Below, one piece after another: positions 61,024 through 64,000 of a DNA stretch of 64,000 nucleotides; within the stretch, counting starts at the first letter, position 1; every line of letters begins with the position of its first letter. The stretch spans positions 16,463,981 through 16,527,980 of the forward strand of contig JARWKL010000008.1 in the NCBI GenBank assembly GCA_029961685.1, given 5' to 3'. Under the pieces are notes generated by a model. It was not told the origin of the DNA, did no database searches, and saw only the letters and a program-made list of their open reading frames with translations. The position numbers and the translations under genes were made by a program. Source of the DNA: Aristolochia californica. Its lineage: Eukaryota > Streptophyta > Magnoliopsida > Piperales > Aristolochiaceae.

Positions 61024-61819
61024 TATTGCTAAAAATTCTTTCCATATATCAACTCTAAAGTTTTCATTTCGTTGTGATCTATTTGCCTTTTACCTCTTTT
61101 TTTATTTTATGAGATGAAGGGCAAGTGAAAACTCAAGTTTTTATTTAAGAAAAAAACTTACATCTAAAATTGAAATGCACAATGCACAAATGTAGAGAGA
61201 GATAATTTCAAAAAGTGTCTATAAACTCTTTTTGGTTTTTATTTATCAGGTTCTGTAATAGTCGTGTAAAGGGGGCGGCGGGGGATTTTTAACTGAGTGT
61301 TGACTCCCAATCCATAAGTCATTCCTTACAAAAATAAAGCCCGTTACGCAAGATAAATCACTTTAGAATCATTTATGATCGTTAGGTCAGCTTTTTGTAA
61401 ATGGGCGACATAATGGCTTGTTTAACTCGGGTAAATATTCCACCGCACGTTCTCTTGAGAATTTAATGTTATTTTCTTGAAAAGGTTTGGATCCATAGGT
61501 CATTTGTATCTTTAACTTGTTTCAAGCATGTATATCTATTTTTTAAAACATGTGTAGAAAAATCTCTTTCTTATTAAATTTCGAGCTATTAGGGTTGAAG
61601 TAGTGGAATTTCCCAAACTTGGATGACAAAACTTTCGTGTTCATTTGTCGTGTGTGAATAAATTTGCTTTACTTACATTTTGTTTATTGCTTTAAATTCT
61701 TTCCATACATCATCTCTAAAATTTTCATTTTGTTTTGATCTATTTTCCTTGTATCTCATTTTTTTATTTACGTGATGAAGGGAAAGTGAAAACTCATGTC
61801 TTGATTTAAGAAAAAAGCA

Positions 61820-61850
61820 TACATCTAAAATGGAAAAGGTGGAGGCGAAG
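61820..61850 (+). other. Deletion junction in a monomer
   Basis: The text CATCTAAAATGGAAAAGGTGG joins the AAATGGAAATGC segment directly to the G-rich box, with shared GGAAA at the join. About 108 bp is missing (box interval 567). Confidence 0.85.
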
Positions 61851-62274
61851 GATTTTTAACTGAGTGTTGACTCCCAATCCATAAACAATTCCTTACAAAA
61901 ATATAGCTCGTTATACCTTATAAATCACTTTACAATCCTCTATGATCGTTAGGTCTGCTTTTTCTAAATGGGTGAAATAATGGGTTATTTGACTTGGGTA
62001 AATATCCCATCACGCGCTCACTTGAGAATTTAATGTTAATGTCTTTAAAAGGTTTGGATCCATAGGTCATTTACATCTTTAACATGTTTAAAGTATGCAT
62101 ATCCATTTTTTATAACTAGTGTAGAAAAATCTCTTCCTTAAAAAATTCCGAACTACTAGGGTTGAACTTGTGGAATTTCCCAAACTTGGATAACAAAGCT
62201 TTTGTGTTCATTTGAGGTGTGTGAATAAATTTTCTTTGCTTACATTTGTTTATTGCTTTAAATTATTTCCATAC

Positions 62275-62310
62275 ATCAACTCTAAAATTTTTTCCTTAAA
62301 AAAAATAAAG
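62275..62310 (+). other. Deletion junction in a monomer
   Basis: CATCAACTCTAAAATTTT joins TTCCTTAAAAAAAATAAAGC, removing about 271 bp including one whole G-rich box. The box interval from 61835 to 62914 is 1,079 bp, not about 1,350. Confidence 0.85.
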
Positions 62311-63189
62311 CCCGTTGCAAAAGATAAATCACTTTACAATCATCTATTATCATTAGGTCAGCTTTTTGTAAATGGGTGAAATGGCTTGGTTGACTCGGGT
62401 AAATATCCCACCGCACGTTCACTTGAGAATTTATTGCTATTCTCTTTAAATGGCTTTGATCCATAGGTCATTTGCATCTTTTAACATGTTTCAAGCATTC
62501 TTATCCATTTTTTAAAATATTTGTAGAAAAATCATTTTCTAATAAAATTCAGAGTTATTGGGGTTGAACTAGAGGAATTTCCCAAACTTGGATAACAAAA
62601 TTGTTGTGTTCATTTGTGGTGTGTGAATAAATTTTATTTACTTAGATTTATTTATTGTTTTAAATTCTTTCCATACATAAACTCTAAAATTTTTATTTTG
62701 TTGTTGTTTATTTGCCTTTTATCTCTTTTTTTTGGTTTACAAGATGAAGGGAAAATGAAAACTGAAGTTTTTATTTAAGAAAAAAGCATACATCGAAAAT
62801 GGAAATGCACAATGCACAAATGTAGAGAGAGATAATTCCAAAAAGTCTCTATAATTTTTAGGGATTGTAAACTCTTTTTAGTTTTTATATACGAGGTACT
62901 GCAATTGTTGGGAAAAGGGGAGGCGGGGGATTTTTAACTCAGTGTTGACTTCCAATCCATAAGTCATTCCTTACGAAAATAAAGCCCGTTATGCATGTAA
63001 AATTTTGTATGATCGTTAGTTCAACTTTTTGTTATTGGGCAAAATAATGGGTTCTCTGACTCTGGTAAATATCCCACCGCACGTTCACCTTCGAATTTAA
63101 TGTTATTCTCATTAAAATGTTTGGATCTGTAGGTCATTTTCAGCTTTAACATGTTTCAAGCATGCATATCCATTTTTTAAAACATGTAA

Positions 63190-64000
63190 TGAAAAATCTC
63201 TTTCTTATAAAATTCCGAGCTATTAGGGTTGAACTAAGGGAATTTCCCAAACTTGGATAACAAAACTTTTGTTTTCATTTGTGGTGTGTGAATAAATTTT
63301 CTTTACATACATTAGTTTATTGCTTTAAATTCTTTCCATACATCAACTCTAAAATTTTCATTTTGTTGTGATCTATTTGCCTTTTATCTCTTTTTTTTGT
63401 TTAGGAGATGAAGGGAAAGTGAAAACTCATGTTTTGATTTAAGAAAAAAGCATACATCTAAAATGGAAATGCACAATGCAAAAATTTAGAGAGAGAAAAT
63501 TCCAAAAGTCTCTATAATTTTTAGGGATTGTAAACTCTTTTTAGATTTCATTTTTAAGGCTCTGCTATCGTCGGGATAAGGGGGAGGCAGGAGATTTTTA
63601 ACAGAGTGTTGACCCCTTAAGTCATTCCTTACAAAAATAAAGGTCGTTACGCATTATAAATTACTTTACAATAATCTATGATCGTTAGGTCAGCTTTTTG
63701 TAAATGGACGAAATATTTGCTTCTTTGACTCGGGTAAATATCCCACCGCACGTTCACTTGAGAATTTAATACTATTCTCTTTCAAAAGTTTGGATCCATA
63801 AGTCATTTGCATCTTTAACATGTTTCAAACATGCTTATCCATTTTTTAAAACATGTGTAGAAAGGTCTCTTTCATATAAAATTCAGAGTTACTAGGGTTT
63901 AACTAGTGGTATTTCCAAAGCTTAGATAACAAAACTTTTGTATTCATTTACGGTGTGTGAATAAATTTTCTTTACTTACATTTGTTTATAGCTTTAAATT
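63190..64000 (+). repeat. Segmental duplication, block II copy b (cut by window end)
   Basis: This is the partner of 44990-45800, and the match runs to the last base of the window. The true length of the duplication is therefore unknown. Confidence 0.82.

Larger units (their letters stand above)
44852..64000 (+). repeat. Right arm of the same satellite array
   Basis: The satellite resumes in the same orientation after the nested retroelement and runs off the window. G-rich boxes lie at 45377, 46040, 46718, 47339, 48015, 48203, 48877, 49551, 50225, 50902, 51576, 52254, 52930, 53604, 54280, 54956, 55632, 56181, 56860, 57535, 57906, 58582, 59259, 59935, 60610, 61268, 61835, 62914 and 63577. Intervals of 188, 371, 549, 567, 621 and 1,079 bp mark duplicated or deleted monomers, so this arm is more rearranged than most of the left arm. 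Variant types recur in blocks, which points to repeated segmental amplification. Confidence 0.96.

Noticed and set aside
1..64000. CRISPR array or other prokaryotic repeat system
   Set aside because: The repeats are about 675 bp long and directly adjoin one another, with no spacers and no associated genes.
1..64000. tRNA, rRNA or other structured RNA genes
   Set aside because: No tRNA-like arm pattern with A and B boxes and no rRNA segment was recognised. The only tRNA-related match is the 12-base primer-binding site.

Overview
This window looks like plant nuclear heterochromatin. I see no host gene, rRNA gene, tRNA gene or CRISPR array. About 58.8 of the 64 kb is one AT-rich tandem satellite, all in one orientation. 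Its monomer is about 675 bp, measured from a G-rich box that recurs at 86 positions. The rest is a 5,240-bp nested retroelement block at 39612-44851, clearly richer in GC. The plant assignment rests on the 12-nt primer-binding site matching plant initiator-Met tRNA, the style of the LTRs, and the large-monomer satellite. The species cannot be told.

Layout. Positions 1-1890 hold ordinary monomers. Positions 1891-13359 hold three tandem copies of a higher-order repeat (HOR) of 3,781, 3,918 and 3,770 bp. Each copy has five full monomers plus one truncated 0.41-kb monomer. The second copy carries an extra 136-bp internal duplication that accounts for its length. Positions 13360-39611 are mostly monomeric satellite with two small internal duplications and a G20 homopolymer. 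The right arm, 44852-64000, is the same satellite but more rearranged. It has a 2,028-bp three-monomer HOR in two copies (51175-55230), a 2.1-kb block repeated about 11.06 kb apart, a block repeated 18.2 kb apart, a 188-bp duplication, and at least five deletion-shortened monomers.

The insert is a minus-strand, non-autonomous LTR retrotransposon present as LTR-internal-LTR-internal-LTR-internal-LTR. Its four LTRs are each exactly 400 bp, and its internal regions are 1,212, 1,214 and 1,214 bp. Each internal region has a primer-binding site two bases inside the LTR, one 197-codon frame of unknown function, an almost perfect 37-bp inverted repeat, an ~89-bp direct repeat, and a C-rich tract on the plus strand that is the polypurine tract of the element. 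The frame is open in the two outer copies and broken by two CAG-to-TAG changes in the middle copy. No reverse transcriptase, protease, RNase H or integrase domain is visible. A single 5-bp target duplication (one mismatch) flanks the whole block. Removing the block restores a 676-bp monomer, so one insertion later expanded by LTR-LTR unequal exchange.

All positions and counts were obtained by reading and hand alignment. Percent identities, phylogeny and family names need computation that I could not run.
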